Below the pieces are notes generated by a model that saw only the letters and a list, made by a program, of their open reading frames with translations, had not been told where the DNA came from and did no database searches. Positions 1 through 8,465 of a stretch of DNA of 64,000 nt are shown piece by piece; the stretch's first letter is position 1, and every line of letters begins with the position of its first letter. Origin of the DNA: Sedimentitalea arenosa (GTDB taxonomy: Bacteria; Pseudomonadota; Alphaproteobacteria; Rhodobacterales; Rhodobacteraceae). The translations under genes were made by a program, and so were the position numbers. The stretch covers positions 186,001 to 250,000 of the forward strand of contig NZ_JAELVR010000007.1 in the NCBI RefSeq assembly GCF_016428585.1, read 5' to 3'.

Positions 1-535
1 CACCTATCCGCTGCCCGAGGCGCAGATGGACCGGTTCCTGATGCATGTGAACATCACCTATCCGCCGGTCGAGGACGAGGTCGAGGTGATCCGCTTGGTG
101 CGTGGCGAGGAGATCGCGGCGCAGGCGGCGCAGGCCGAGGACGGCACAGCCCCCGCGAAGGAAAAACCCGAAGCGATCCCGCAGCGGGCGGTGTTCGAGG
201 CACGTGCCGAGATCGGTCAGGTGCACGTGTCGGATGCGATGGACCGCTACATGGCGGATCTCGTGCAGGCCACCCGCACCCCCGCCGCCCTGAGCGACGA
301 ACTGGCGCGCTGGATCGCCGTCGGGGCCAGTCCCCGCGCCTCGCTGGCGCTGGACAAATGCAGTCGCGCACATGCGTGGATGGCGGGGCGCGATTACGTC
401 GATCCGCAGGACGTACGCGCCATCGCGCCCGACGTCTTCCGCCACCGCATCGCGCTGAGTTTCGAGGCACAGGGCGAAGGCAAGTTGAACGACGACGTGA
501 CCGCCACCATCGTCGAGCTGGTGGCGCTGCCCTGA
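1..535 (+). CDS. MoxR-type AAA+ ATPase, C-terminal part (cut by left edge)
   Basis: The reading frame is open from base 2 and ends with TGA at 535, so only about the last 177 residues are present. The visible part starts in the AAA+ segment TYPLPEAQMDRF, typical of MoxR ATPases just after the ATPase core, and continues into the helical lid domain (SPRASLALDKCSRAHAWMAG, then DVRAIAPDVFRHRI). MoxR ATPases act as chaperone-like partners of VWA-domain proteins, and the genes directly downstream (DUF58, DUF4381, two VWA proteins, BatD) are the standard partners, so this is the first visible gene of that operon. The Walker motifs lie outside the window. Confidence 0.93.
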   Translation, partial: TYPLPEAQMDRFLMHVNITYPPVEDEVEVIRLVRGEEIAAQAAQAEDGTAPAKEKPEAIPQRAVFEARAEIGQVHVSDAMDRYMADLVQATRTPAALSDELARWIAVGASPRASLALDKCSRAHAWMAGRDYVDPQDVRAIAPDVFRHRIALSFEAQGEGKLNDDVTATIVELVALP

Positions 536-558
536 CTCCTGGGAGAGGTGAGCGAGAC

Positions 559-1518
559 ATGGCCGATCCGGCGCCCCTGAGTCCCGATCCGCGCGTCCAC
601 GTGGACCTGCCCCGCCTGCTGGGTCTCGGCGGTCAGGCGCGCGCGCTGAGCCTGCTGCCGCGTCAGCCGGCACGGTCGGTGCTGAACGGGCGCCACGCCT
701 CCAAGATACGCGGACGCGGGCTCAACTTCGAGGAACTGCGCGACTACCAGACCGGCGACGACATCCGCAGCATCGATTGGAAAGTCACCGCGCGTACCGG
801 CACGCCGCATGTGCGTGTCTACACCGAGGAGCGGGATCGCCCCACCCTCCTGGTGGTCGATCAGCGGATGTCGATGTTCTTCGGCAGCCAAGTCTACATG
901 AAATCCGTGATCGCCGCCGAGGCTGCCGCGATTGCCGCGCATCGCCTGCTGGCGCAGGGCGACCGCGTCGGCGGGCTGGTCTTCGGCGACGACATGATCG
1001 CCGAGCATCGCCCGGTCCGCTCGCCTGCTGCATTGCACCGGCTGCTGGCCTCGATCGCCGCGGCCAACGAACGGCTGCATGCCGAGGCGGAAGCCGAAGC
1101 CGAAGCGCCCGAGAGCAGCAGCCTGAACCGGGTGCTGCAATCGACCGCGCGGATCGCCAAGACGAACTATCTGGTGCTGGTGTTTTCCGATTTCGACACC
1201 GCTGACGCCGATACCGAGCGGCTGATCCGCACGCTCGCCGCCGCCAACGACCTGCTGCTGTTCAGCGTGAGCGACCCGCTGTCGCGCGGCCTGCCTGACC
1301 GCTTCCGGCTGACCGCTTCCGATGGTCGCCTGCAGGCCGAGGTCGATACCGGCCGCGACGCGACCGCCCGCGCCCGGATCGACGCGGCGATGCAGGACCG
1401 CACCAAGGCGGTGGAGGCCTGGGCCCGAAAATACGGCGCACCGTTCCTTGACCTGTCGACGGATGCACCGGCGCTTGACCAATTGCTTCGGCTGTTCGGC
1501 CATCCGGGGGGGCGATGA
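559..1518 (+). CDS. DUF58 domain protein of the MoxR/Bat operon
   Basis: 319 residues. The family hallmark is seen at about residues 52-90: GRGLNFEELRDYQTGDDIR followed by SIDWKVTARTG and a conserved VYTEERD. DUF58 proteins have a VWA-like fold and are almost always encoded beside MoxR ATPases. The ATG at 559 was chosen because it lies 23 bases after the moxR stop, has GAGAGGTGAGCGAGAC upstream as a ribosome site, and gives a normal family length. The frame is open further upstream but only overlapping moxR. The protein has no obvious signal peptide and is probably cytoplasmic. It overlaps the next gene by 4 bases. Confidence 0.92.
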   Translation: MADPAPLSPDPRVHVDLPRLLGLGGQARALSLLPRQPARSVLNGRHASKIRGRGLNFEELRDYQTGDDIRSIDWKVTARTGTPHVRVYTEERDRPTLLVVDQRMSMFFGSQVYMKSVIAAEAAAIAAHRLLAQGDRVGGLVFGDDMIAEHRPVRSPAALHRLLASIAAANERLHAEAEAEAEAPESSSLNRVLQSTARIAKTNYLVLVFSDFDTADADTERLIRTLAAANDLLLFSVSDPLSRGLPDRFRLTASDGRLQAEVDTGRDATARARIDAAMQDRTKAVEAWARKYGAPFLDLSTDAPALDQLLRLFGHPGGR

Positions 1519-1994
1519 TGGAGGAAGACCTCTCCGGATTGACGCTGCTCGAACTGCTCGACCTTCTGGAGCCGCCGCCAGACCCGGCACCCGTGTCGAT
1601 GCTGCCGCAGACTGTTGGGTGGATCTGGCTGGGACTTGGCTTGCTGGTCCTGCTGGTGCTGGCGGTACGCCGGTTCATGCGCCACCGGCGCGAGACGGCC
1701 TATCGTCGGGCCGCGCTGAAGGCGCTGGACGCGGCTGGCAATGACCCGGCGCAGATCGCGCAGGTGCTGCGCCGCGCCGCGCTCGCCGCGTTTCCCAGGC
1801 GGCAGGTCGCGGCTTTGACCGGGGCGGACTGGCTGGCCTTTCTGGACCGCACGATGGGCGGCAACGGCTTTGCCGATGGTCCCGGCCGCAGCTTGGTCGA
1901 GGCGCCCTATCGAGACACACCACCCGATCCGGACCTGCCCCCTCTCGCAAGGCGTTGGATCCGTCACCATCGCGCCGGGGAGGCCGAGGCATGA
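1515..1994 (+). CDS. DUF4381 small membrane protein
   Basis: 159 residues. A short N-terminal region with Leu-rich LTLLELLDLLEPP is followed by one membrane helix at about residues 34-51 and a basic cytoplasmic stretch (RRFMRHRRETAYRR). The C-terminal part resembles DUF4381, a family found only as a component of MoxR-Bat operons, between DUF58 and the VWA genes as here. The start overlaps the DUF58 gene (ATGATG at 1515; the second ATG at 1518 is equally possible), and the end overlaps the next gene, so translation is probably coupled. The exact role is unknown. It is presumed to anchor or bridge the ATPase and VWA partners at the inner membrane. Confidence 0.85.
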   Translation: MMEEDLSGLTLLELLDLLEPPPDPAPVSMLPQTVGWIWLGLGLLVLLVLAVRRFMRHRRETAYRRAALKALDAAGNDPAQIAQVLRRAALAAFPRRQVAALTGADWLAFLDRTMGGNGFADGPGRSLVEAPYRDTPPDPDLPPLARRWIRHHRAGEAEA

Positions 1995-2971
1995 TCACGC
2001 TCGGGCTGCCCTGGATACTTCTACTGCTGCCGCTGCCCTGGTTGGTCTGGCGTTTCGCGCCACCGCACAGAGAGCAGGTTGCGGCTACGCGAGTGCCATT
2101 CTTCCGCAGGATCACCGAGGCCGCCGGGGTGGAGCCACGCCCCGGGGCGAGCATTCTGCCGCGAGGGCGATTGCAGATGTTGGGAGCGATCTGCGTATGG
2201 ACGCTGATCGTCGTTGCGCTGGCGCGCCCGGAACGACTGGGGGAACCGGTGGTGATCGAAAAATCGGCGAGGGACATCGTATTGGCGCTGGATATCTCGG
2301 GGTCGATGGATGCCCGCGATTTCACCCGACCCGACGGCAGTGCGCAGCAACGGCTTGCGGCGGTCAAGGACGTGCTGAAGCAGTTCATCGCGGCCCGCGA
2401 CGGCGACCGTATGGCACTGATCGTCTTCGGCACCAAGGCGTTCGTTCAGGCCCCCTTCACCGACGATCTGCAGAGCCTCGACGGATTTCTCGATCAAACC
2501 GTTGCCGGCATGGCGGGCCCGAACACCGCGATCGGCGACGCTATCGGCCTTGCGGTGCGAACCTTCGAGGCCAGCGAGGTCGAGGAGCGCTTGCTGATCC
2601 TGCTGAGCGACGGCGCTGACAACAGCAGCCGCATGACACCCGTCAACGCCGCTGCCATCGCCGCGGACCGTGGCGTGGTGATCCAGACCATCGGCGTCGG
2701 CGATCCGGACGCGACCGGAGAGGACCGGGTCGATCTGGACGCACTGGAGGACATCGCGCAGCGCACCGGCGGGGCGTTCTTTTATGCCGACAACGAGGAG
2801 GCGCTGAACGACGCCTATGACCGGATCGACGCTATGGCACCGCGCAAGGTCGAGCAGACCAGCTTTCGCCCCACCCGCGACCTGAGCTGGATCGCCGCGG
2901 GCGCGGCACTGCTGATCGGGCTGGCGACGGTGGCGGCGCTTCACCTGATGGCACGGCGCGGGGCGGCATGA
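1991..2971 (+). CDS. batA: VWA-domain membrane protein, BatA-like
   Basis: 326 residues. Two hydrophobic segments at the N-terminus (about 4-20 and 62-80) precede a von Willebrand A domain with an intact metal-ion-dependent adhesion site: ALDISGSMDARD with D101, S103 and S105, a threonine in GPNTAIGDA, and LLSDGADN. A last membrane helix lies near residues 305-322. BatA-type proteins belong to the Bat (Bacteroides aerotolerance) system, thought to act in the periplasm in stress tolerance with the MoxR ATPase. The ATG at 1991 overlaps the DUF4381 stop. The longer open frame from 1955 would run deeper into the preceding gene and was rejected. Confidence 0.9.
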   Translation: MITLGLPWILLLLPLPWLVWRFAPPHREQVAATRVPFFRRITEAAGVEPRPGASILPRGRLQMLGAICVWTLIVVALARPERLGEPVVIEKSARDIVLALDISGSMDARDFTRPDGSAQQRLAAVKDVLKQFIAARDGDRMALIVFGTKAFVQAPFTDDLQSLDGFLDQTVAGMAGPNTAIGDAIGLAVRTFEASEVEERLLILLSDGADNSSRMTPVNAAAIAADRGVVIQTIGVGDPDATGEDRVDLDALEDIAQRTGGAFFYADNEEALNDAYDRIDAMAPRKVEQTSFRPTRDLSWIAAGAALLIGLATVAALHLMARRGAA

Positions 2972-4488
2972 TGGAAACTCTGCAAGCTTTCCACTTTCTG
3001 CGTCCGATCTGGCTTCTTGGTCTGATCGGTATCGCGCTGCTCTGGTACCTGGTACGCCCGCACCGCGCCCTGGCCGCGGCAGACAGCGACCACATCGCGC
3101 CGCATCTCGCCGCCGCCTTGCGGGTGGGCGGTGAGGGGCGTCGGCGGTTCTACCCGATCGACGGGGTCGCGCTGGGTCTGATGCTGCTGACATTGGCCGC
3201 CGCCGGGCCGACCTGGAGCCGTATGCCTAACCCGCTGGTGGCGGAGACCGCGCCGCTGGTGGTGGCGATGAAGGTCACCGAGTCGATGGAGTCGCCGGAC
3301 CTGGCTCCCAGCCGGATGGAGCGCGCCCGCTTCAAGGTGATGGATCTGGTCGCCGCCCGCGCCGGCGCGCGCACGGCGCTGGTGGCCTATGCGGGCAGCA
3401 CCCATCGCGTGTCGCCTCTGACCGAGGACCCCAACATCCTGCGTCCGCTTCTGGAGGGGCTGAGCCCAGCGATCATGCCCGAACCCGGCGCCAATGCCAC
3501 GGCCGCCCTGGAACTCGCCAGCGGAATCATCTCGGAAGCCGAGAGCGACGGGGCCGTGCTGTTCGTGCTGGACGATCTGGACCCCACCGATGTTGCCGCA
3601 TTCAATGCTCTGACCGACCTGCCCGTGGTCTTCCTGCTGGCCTTGCCCGAGGGACAGAGCGTCGCGCAGCTTGACGGGATCGACGGCGCGACGGTGGTGC
3701 ACATGACCGCAGATGACAGCGACATCACCCAGGTCGAACGCCGCTTGCGGTCCGCCCACCGCGCGGCGTTGCTGGCGGACGAGCGGCTGGCCTGGGAGGA
3801 TCGCGGTCCCTGGTTCATCTGGCCCGCGGCGCTTCTGGCGCTGCTTTGGTTCCGACGCGGCTGGACGATGCGCTGGGGTCTCGCGGCGATCCTGCTGCTT
3901 TCGCTTCAAGTACCGGGTACGGCGCGGGCCGATGGCTGGCGCGACTGGTTCCTGACGCCGGATCAGCAGGGCTGGATCGCCTATCAGCGCAAGGAGTTCG
4001 ACAAGGCCGCAGACGTGTTTGCGGACCCGATGTGGAGGGGGCAGGCGATGATGCGAGCGGGGCGCTACGAAGAGGCCGCGGATCTCTTCAACCGGCTCGA
4101 CACCCCCGAGGCGGCCTTTGCCGAGGGTATGGCGCGGCTCCGCAACCGCGAGTACCGCCCCGGGGCGCGCGCCTATGAAAAGGCGCTCGAGCGACGTCCG
4201 GGTTGGGATGCGGCGGAGCGCAACCGCGACATCGCCTGGGCGATCGTCACCTATGTCGAGGAAACGCAGGAAGCTTCCGACACGGGCGAAGACACGGGCA
4301 TCGGCGCGGATGAGATCGTATTCGACAACGAATCCGGCCGGGGCGCAGAAACCGAGATCGACGCCGAGCCGGAAGAACAGGCAAAGCCGATGACAGCAGA
4401 CCAGTGGATCGACAGCATCGACACCAACATGGGGGACTTCCTGCGCAGCCGTTTCCTGCTGGACAGCGCAGCGGGGGACGATTCATGA
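2968..4488 (+). CDS. VWA plus TPR membrane protein, BatB/BatC-like fusion
   Basis: 506 residues. The order is two N-terminal membrane helices, a VWA-like domain (about 85-265), two further helices (about 275-318), TPR-like repeats (about 330-430) and an acidic tail. This joins the BatB VWA part with the BatC TPR part in one chain. The VWA first MIDAS loop reads MKVTESMES where a functional site has DxSxS, so the leading aspartate is a lysine and metal binding by this domain is doubtful. The rest of the domain (RMERARFKVMDL, RTALVAYAGSTHRVSPLT) is conserved. It overlaps both neighbours by 4 bases, consistent with one operon. Confidence 0.88.
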   Translation: MMETLQAFHFLRPIWLLGLIGIALLWYLVRPHRALAAADSDHIAPHLAAALRVGGEGRRRFYPIDGVALGLMLLTLAAAGPTWSRMPNPLVAETAPLVVAMKVTESMESPDLAPSRMERARFKVMDLVAARAGARTALVAYAGSTHRVSPLTEDPNILRPLLEGLSPAIMPEPGANATAALELASGIISEAESDGAVLFVLDDLDPTDVAAFNALTDLPVVFLLALPEGQSVAQLDGIDGATVVHMTADDSDITQVERRLRSAHRAALLADERLAWEDRGPWFIWPAALLALLWFRRGWTMRWGLAAILLLSLQVPGTARADGWRDWFLTPDQQGWIAYQRKEFDKAADVFADPMWRGQAMMRAGRYEEAADLFNRLDTPEAAFAEGMARLRNREYRPGARAYEKALERRPGWDAAERNRDIAWAIVTYVEETQEASDTGEDTGIGADEIVFDNESGRGAETEIDAEPEEQAKPMTADQWIDSIDTNMGDFLRSRFLLDSAAGDDS

Positions 4489-5741
4489 TGCGCTCGTCTG
4501 TCGCTACAGTTCTGGTGATGATCTGGGCGGCGGGCAGCGCCGCTCTGGCGCAGGAGCCGCAGGTCACCTTCGAGCTGGAGTCCGATATCGCGATCGTCGG
4601 CCAGCCGCTGCGACTGCGGATCGAGGTGCTTGTGCCGACCTGGATGCCCAAGCCGGCGGTGTTCCCGACCATCGAGGTGCCCTCTCTGTTGGTGCGCTTG
4701 CCGGAACGCGGCGCGGGGCCGATCAGCAGCAGGATCGACGGCGAGACCTGGTCGGGCGTGCAGCGGAGCTATCGGCTGTATCCGTTGGCGGCGGGCGAGT
4801 TCGAACTGCCCGCCGGCGACATCGTCGTGACCTATGCCGATCCGGACACGACCGAACCGGTGGAGTTCCGCACACCGCTGCCGGATATCCGCTTTGCCGC
4901 GGGCGTTCCGTCGGCGGCGGTTGGGCTTGATCCGCCGATCATCGCGCAGGGATTTACGCTTGAACAGAGCATAGACGGCGAAACCGCGCTGGAGGCCGGC
5001 GATGCGATCACCCGGACGATAACCGCCCGCATCGACGGCACGACCCCGGTCCTGATCCCGGCATTGACGCCCGAGATGGCCGGGACGGCGCTGCGTGGCT
5101 ATGGCAAGGAGCCGGTGGTCAGCGAGACCGAGGACGGCGGGGTGCTGTCGGGCAGCCGCGTCGAGACCACCACCTATGTCGGCCAGCAGGATGGCAGCGC
5201 GACCCTGCCCGGCCTGACGCTCGATTGGTTCAACCTTGCGACCGGCAAGATCGAGACCGTCACGCTGCCCGAAACCACCGTGTCGGTGACCGGAACGGCG
5301 GTTTCGGCAAACCCGCCGAGCCCGCGCGAGATCGCCCGCTGGGTCGGGGCGGGCCTGTTGGCCGCGCTGGGTCTGTGGCTGGCTTGGAGATATGTCCGCC
5401 CGCCGCTGGTGCAGGCACTGGCCGACGCGCGGGCGCGCTACGAGGCGTCCGAACGGGCAGCCTATCAACGGCTGGCCCGGGCGCTGAAGGCGCGGGACCT
5501 GTCGGGCAGCCTTGCGGCGGCCGAACTCTGGGCGCGGTTCTACCCCGACACACCCGACGCGGCGGCACCGGTGCAGCAGGCGCTGACCGGTATCGGGGCT
5601 GCACGCTTTGGCAATGAGCGGTCGAACAACGCGAATTCCGCATGGCTCGAGGCCGAACGCGCGGCGCACACAACGCGCAGCGCCCTGCGCCGACGCTCTG
5701 CCGCTTCGTCGCTGCAGGACCTGCCCCCTCTCAACCCGTGA
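4485..5741 (+). CDS. batD: BatD-like protein (secreted, membrane-anchored)
   Basis: 418 residues from the ATGATG at 4485-4490. A signal peptide (MMRSSVATVLVMIWAAGSAALAQ, about 23 residues) precedes beta-rich domains with the Bat pattern VTFELESDIAIVGQPLRLRI. One membrane helix lies near residues 284-303 (WVGAGLLAALGLWLAW), followed by a cytoplasmic helical tail rich in Ala and Arg. BatD (BatD/DUF BatD-like) closes MoxR-Bat operons in proteobacteria. The open frame upstream (from 4404) only overlaps the TPR gene and lacks a signal sequence at its start, so the later start is preferred. This is the last gene of the operon. Confidence 0.87.
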   Translation: MMRSSVATVLVMIWAAGSAALAQEPQVTFELESDIAIVGQPLRLRIEVLVPTWMPKPAVFPTIEVPSLLVRLPERGAGPISSRIDGETWSGVQRSYRLYPLAAGEFELPAGDIVVTYADPDTTEPVEFRTPLPDIRFAAGVPSAAVGLDPPIIAQGFTLEQSIDGETALEAGDAITRTITARIDGTTPVLIPALTPEMAGTALRGYGKEPVVSETEDGGVLSGSRVETTTYVGQQDGSATLPGLTLDWFNLATGKIETVTLPETTVSVTGTAVSANPPSPREIARWVGAGLLAALGLWLAWRYVRPPLVQALADARARYEASERAAYQRLARALKARDLSGSLAAAELWARFYPDTPDAAAPVQQALTGIGAARFGNERSNNANSAWLEAERAAHTTRSALRRRSAASSLQDLPPLNP

Positions 5742-5796
5742 AGCACGGCGCCGTTGCCGCGTCGCCATGCGATCCGCTCACCACCGCACAACGAAA

Positions 5797-5820
5797 AACC
5801 GCGCCCGGCAGGGCGCGGTT
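5797..5820 (-). terminator. Intrinsic terminator after the sulfatase gene
   Basis: Perfect 10-bp inverted repeat AACCGCGCCC / GGGCGCGGTT with a GGCA loop. On the minus strand the second arm runs into TTTTT, as expected for a terminator of the sulfatase gene that ends at 5842. The hairpin also lies 56 bases after the batD stop and might slow plus-strand transcription, but there is no U-tract in that direction. Confidence 0.75.
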
Positions 5821-5841
5821 CGCTGTCGGTGCAACGTTGGA

Positions 5842-7461
5842 TCAGGGTGTGCCCGGCGGGTTGCTGAGCTTCTCCATGACCTTGTCGAGACTGAAGCTCG
5901 CCGCTTCCTGACGCGGCGGGTATTCTTGGAACGTTTCTAGGAATTGCGCCACATATTGCTGGGCCGGGACCAGCATATAGGCGCGGTCGAGCATCCAATC
6001 GTAGTAGGTATTGGAGGTCCTGTAAGCGCGCTCATACGGATCACGACGCAGGTTGAAGATCAGCGGCGTCCGCAGAGGTGTCAGCGGCTCGATCCAGGCC
6101 CGGAAGGTCGCCCAGGCTTTCTGCTCGAGGAAGGTGATCTTCCAGTCGCGATAGCGCAGCGCCGCGAGGTCGCCGTCATCGGTGAAATAGAAGATCTCGT
6201 TGCGCGGGCTTTCAGTCGTCTCGCCGGTCAGCATCGGCAGGATGTTGTACCCATCCAGGTGCACGCGATAGTCGCGCCCGCCACCGACTTCGGCCACGGT
6301 GATACCTTCGAGCAGGTCTTCCTTGACGGTTTCATTGCCCGCCGCAGCCAGGAACGTCGGCAGCCAGTCCATGTGATGGACGATCTCGTTCGACACAGAG
6401 TCTTCCGGAATCTTGCCGGGCCAGCGGACCATTGCCGGAACGCGCCACGCACCTTCCCACTGGGTGTTCTTCTCGCCCCAGAACGGAGTCATCGCGGCAT
6501 CAGGCCAAGTGTTCATGTGCGGGCCGTTATCGGTCGAATAAAACACGATGGTGTTGTCTGCGATGCCCAATTCGTCGAGCGTGTCGAGGAACATGCCAAT
6601 GTGCATGTCGTGCTCGATCATGCCGGCCGAGTACTCATCGACGTTGCGGCCGGCGATCTCGTTGGCGCGCTGGCGCATCTCGTCCTTCACGTGGGTGCGG
6701 AAGTGCATCCGGGTGCCCGACCACCAGACGAACCAAGGGGTCCCGGCCTCTTCCTGGCGTTTGATGAAGTCGATGGCAGCCGCCGCGGTTTCTTCGTCCA
6801 CGGTTTCCATCCGCTTCTTGGTCAGCGGGCCGGTGTCTTCGATTTCGCCATCGGCGGACGATCTGATCACGCCGCGCGGTCCGAACTTGTCACGGAAGGT
6901 TTCGCCATCGGGCATCACCATGTCACCGGGATAGTCTTCGTTTTCCGGCTCTTCCTCGGCGTTGAGGTGATAGAGGTTGCCAAAGAACTCGTCGAAGCCG
7001 TGGTTCGTCGGCAGATGTTCGTCGCGGTCGCCCAGGTGGTTCTTGCCGAACTGGCCGGTGGCATAGCCTTGCGCCTTGAGCAGGCCCGCAATGGTCGGGT
7101 CTTCGATCTGCATGCCTTCTTCGGCGCCGGGCAGGCCGACCTTGGACAGACCGGTGCGGAACACCGACTGACCCATGATGAACGACGAACGCCCCGCGGT
7201 GCAGGACTGTTCGCCGTAGTAGTCGGTGAACATCATGCCCTCTTCGGCGATCCGGTCGATATTGGGCGTGCGGTAGCCCATCAGACCATTCGTGTAGGCC
7301 GAAATGTTGGACTGGCCGACATCGTCACCCCAGATCACCAGGATGTTCGGTTTTTCGTCCTGCGCCCAGGCGGGGGCGGCCAGGGCCACGGCGCAGGCCG
7401 CCACGGCTATCTTTTTCAAAGGCCGCAGCCAAGGGGCGGCGGCAGTTCGGGTCGTCGTCAT
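5842..7461 (-). CDS. Secreted arylsulfatase-family hydrolase (type I sulfatase)
   Basis: 539 residues. A signal peptide of about 34 residues ends in APAWAQ, so the enzyme is periplasmic or exported. The sulfatase metal site begins with WGDDVGQSN (D46, D47). The formylglycine motif is C87-T-A-G-R91, a CxAxR variant of the usual CxPxR, so activity would need a formylglycine-generating or anaerobic sulfatase-maturating enzyme, not seen in this window. Further conserved blocks are TPNIDRIAEEG, GKNHLGDRDEHLPT, YSTDNGPHMNTW and GEKNTQWEGAWRVPAMVRW. The substrate cannot be told from sequence. The ATG at 7461 has AGGGAG nine bases upstream on the minus strand. Confidence 0.92.
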   Translation of the reverse strand: MTTTRTAAAPWLRPLKKIAVAACAVALAAPAWAQDEKPNILVIWGDDVGQSNISAYTNGLMGYRTPNIDRIAEEGMMFTDYYGEQSCTAGRSSFIMGQSVFRTGLSKVGLPGAEEGMQIEDPTIAGLLKAQGYATGQFGKNHLGDRDEHLPTNHGFDEFFGNLYHLNAEEEPENEDYPGDMVMPDGETFRDKFGPRGVIRSSADGEIEDTGPLTKKRMETVDEETAAAAIDFIKRQEEAGTPWFVWWSGTRMHFRTHVKDEMRQRANEIAGRNVDEYSAGMIEHDMHIGMFLDTLDELGIADNTIVFYSTDNGPHMNTWPDAAMTPFWGEKNTQWEGAWRVPAMVRWPGKIPEDSVSNEIVHHMDWLPTFLAAAGNETVKEDLLEGITVAEVGGGRDYRVHLDGYNILPMLTGETTESPRNEIFYFTDDGDLAALRYRDWKITFLEQKAWATFRAWIEPLTPLRTPLIFNLRRDPYERAYRTSNTYYDWMLDRAYMLVPAQQYVAQFLETFQEYPPRQEAASFSLDKVMEKLSNPPGTP

Positions 7462-7659
7462 CTAGTGGAACTCCCTATTCATTCCTTGTTCATGCCCCCA
7501 TAGTCGCACAAGGGCAGTTCGACGGGCGCGCGCGGCGCTGATCCGCAAGGGATTCACCACGGTTCAAACGGCCGACTCGCATGTTAGAGCTTGCACGTAT
7601 TCGGTCCACGGCACCACCCTTAGGTTGTGGCACAGTCGCGGATCGCGTAATCTGATCAT

Positions 7660-8370
7660 ATGAACCAATTTGCGACCACACCGGAAAAAAAATCTTTTCT
7701 TCCCAATGGGACAGGTGTTTTCTCGCGCACGGGTTGGATGGCGGGACTGAAGGAGTCCACGCGTGTCGAACTGCTCGAACTGGGCCGACAGAAAGCCTTC
7801 CTGCCGGGCGAAACACTCTACCGGATCGGCGATCCGCCCGACGGACTCCACGGGTTGATCGACGGCCGGGTCAGCCTGTCGGTTCCCAATGATTCGGGCA
7901 GTGTTTTCGACTGCCACATCGGAACCGCAGGTTTCTGGGTGGGAGATATGGCGCTTTTCTCCAAAGGCAACAGGCTGATCACCGTGACCGCGATCACCGA
8001 AGTGCGCACCTGGTTCCTGCCGCAGGCGGCCCTGCTGAAGGCAATCCAGGCCCGGCCGGATCTGGTGGCAGATTTCTATGCCTTGGCGCATTACAGCATG
8101 TCGATCGCGCTGCGCCTTCTGGCCAACCTCGCGATTCCCGATGCGGCACCGCGGGTCGCCGCCTGGTTGCTGTTCGTCGATGAATCCGCTGCCGAGCCCG
8201 GACAGTGGATCGAGGCCTCGCAGGAGCAGGTCGGCAGGATGAACGCACTTTCGCTGCCGACGGCGCGCCGGGTGCTGAAGCGCATGACCGATCAGGGGCT
8301 GGTCGAACTGGGTTATGGGCGTTTGCGGGTTCTGGACCGCGCCCGACTGAGCGATTTCTGTGCAAGCTGA
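7660..8370 (+). CDS. Crp/Fnr-family transcriptional regulator
   Basis: 236 residues. An N-terminal cyclic-nucleotide-binding-like beta barrel (about 35-130; FLPGETLYRIGDPPDGLHGLIDG) is joined by the dimer helix to a C-terminal winged helix (about 175-232) with ASQEQVGRMNALSLPTARRV and LVELGYGRLRVLD. There is no N-terminal cysteine cluster, so it is not an FNR-type oxygen sensor; the ligand is unknown. No clear Shine-Dalgarno sequence precedes the ATG at 7660, and the in-frame ATG at 7738 is an alternative start. It is divergent from the sulfatase and 95 bases upstream of the cytochrome gene, so both are plausible targets. Confidence 0.9.
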   Translation: MNQFATTPEKKSFLPNGTGVFSRTGWMAGLKESTRVELLELGRQKAFLPGETLYRIGDPPDGLHGLIDGRVSLSVPNDSGSVFDCHIGTAGFWVGDMALFSKGNRLITVTAITEVRTWFLPQAALLKAIQARPDLVADFYALAHYSMSIALRLLANLAIPDAAPRVAAWLLFVDESAAEPGQWIEASQEQVGRMNALSLPTARRVLKRMTDQGLVELGYGRLRVLDRARLSDFCAS

Positions 8371-8465
8371 GCGGCCCGCAAGCGAATCCGTCGGCAGGGC
8401 TTGTCAGCCCGCGTCACCCGAAGGATAACGGGAGGCACACGACCGGCCGCGGGAGGGCCTTCGCC

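Noticed and set aside
54-560. Open reading frame on the minus strand opposite moxR
   Set aside because: Arg/Pro/Ala-rich composition is typical of an antisense shadow of a GC-rich gene, and the plus-strand frame has clear MoxR motifs.
5944-7503. Long plus-strand frame (519 codons) opposite the sulfatase
   Set aside because: No start signal and no recognisable domain. The minus-strand sulfatase has a signal peptide and conserved active-site motifs.
7621-7660. Crp-type binding site TGTGGCACA in front of the regulator gene
   Set aside because: The palindrome is only 9 bases and lacks the spacing of Crp or Fnr half sites, so it is not listed as an operator.
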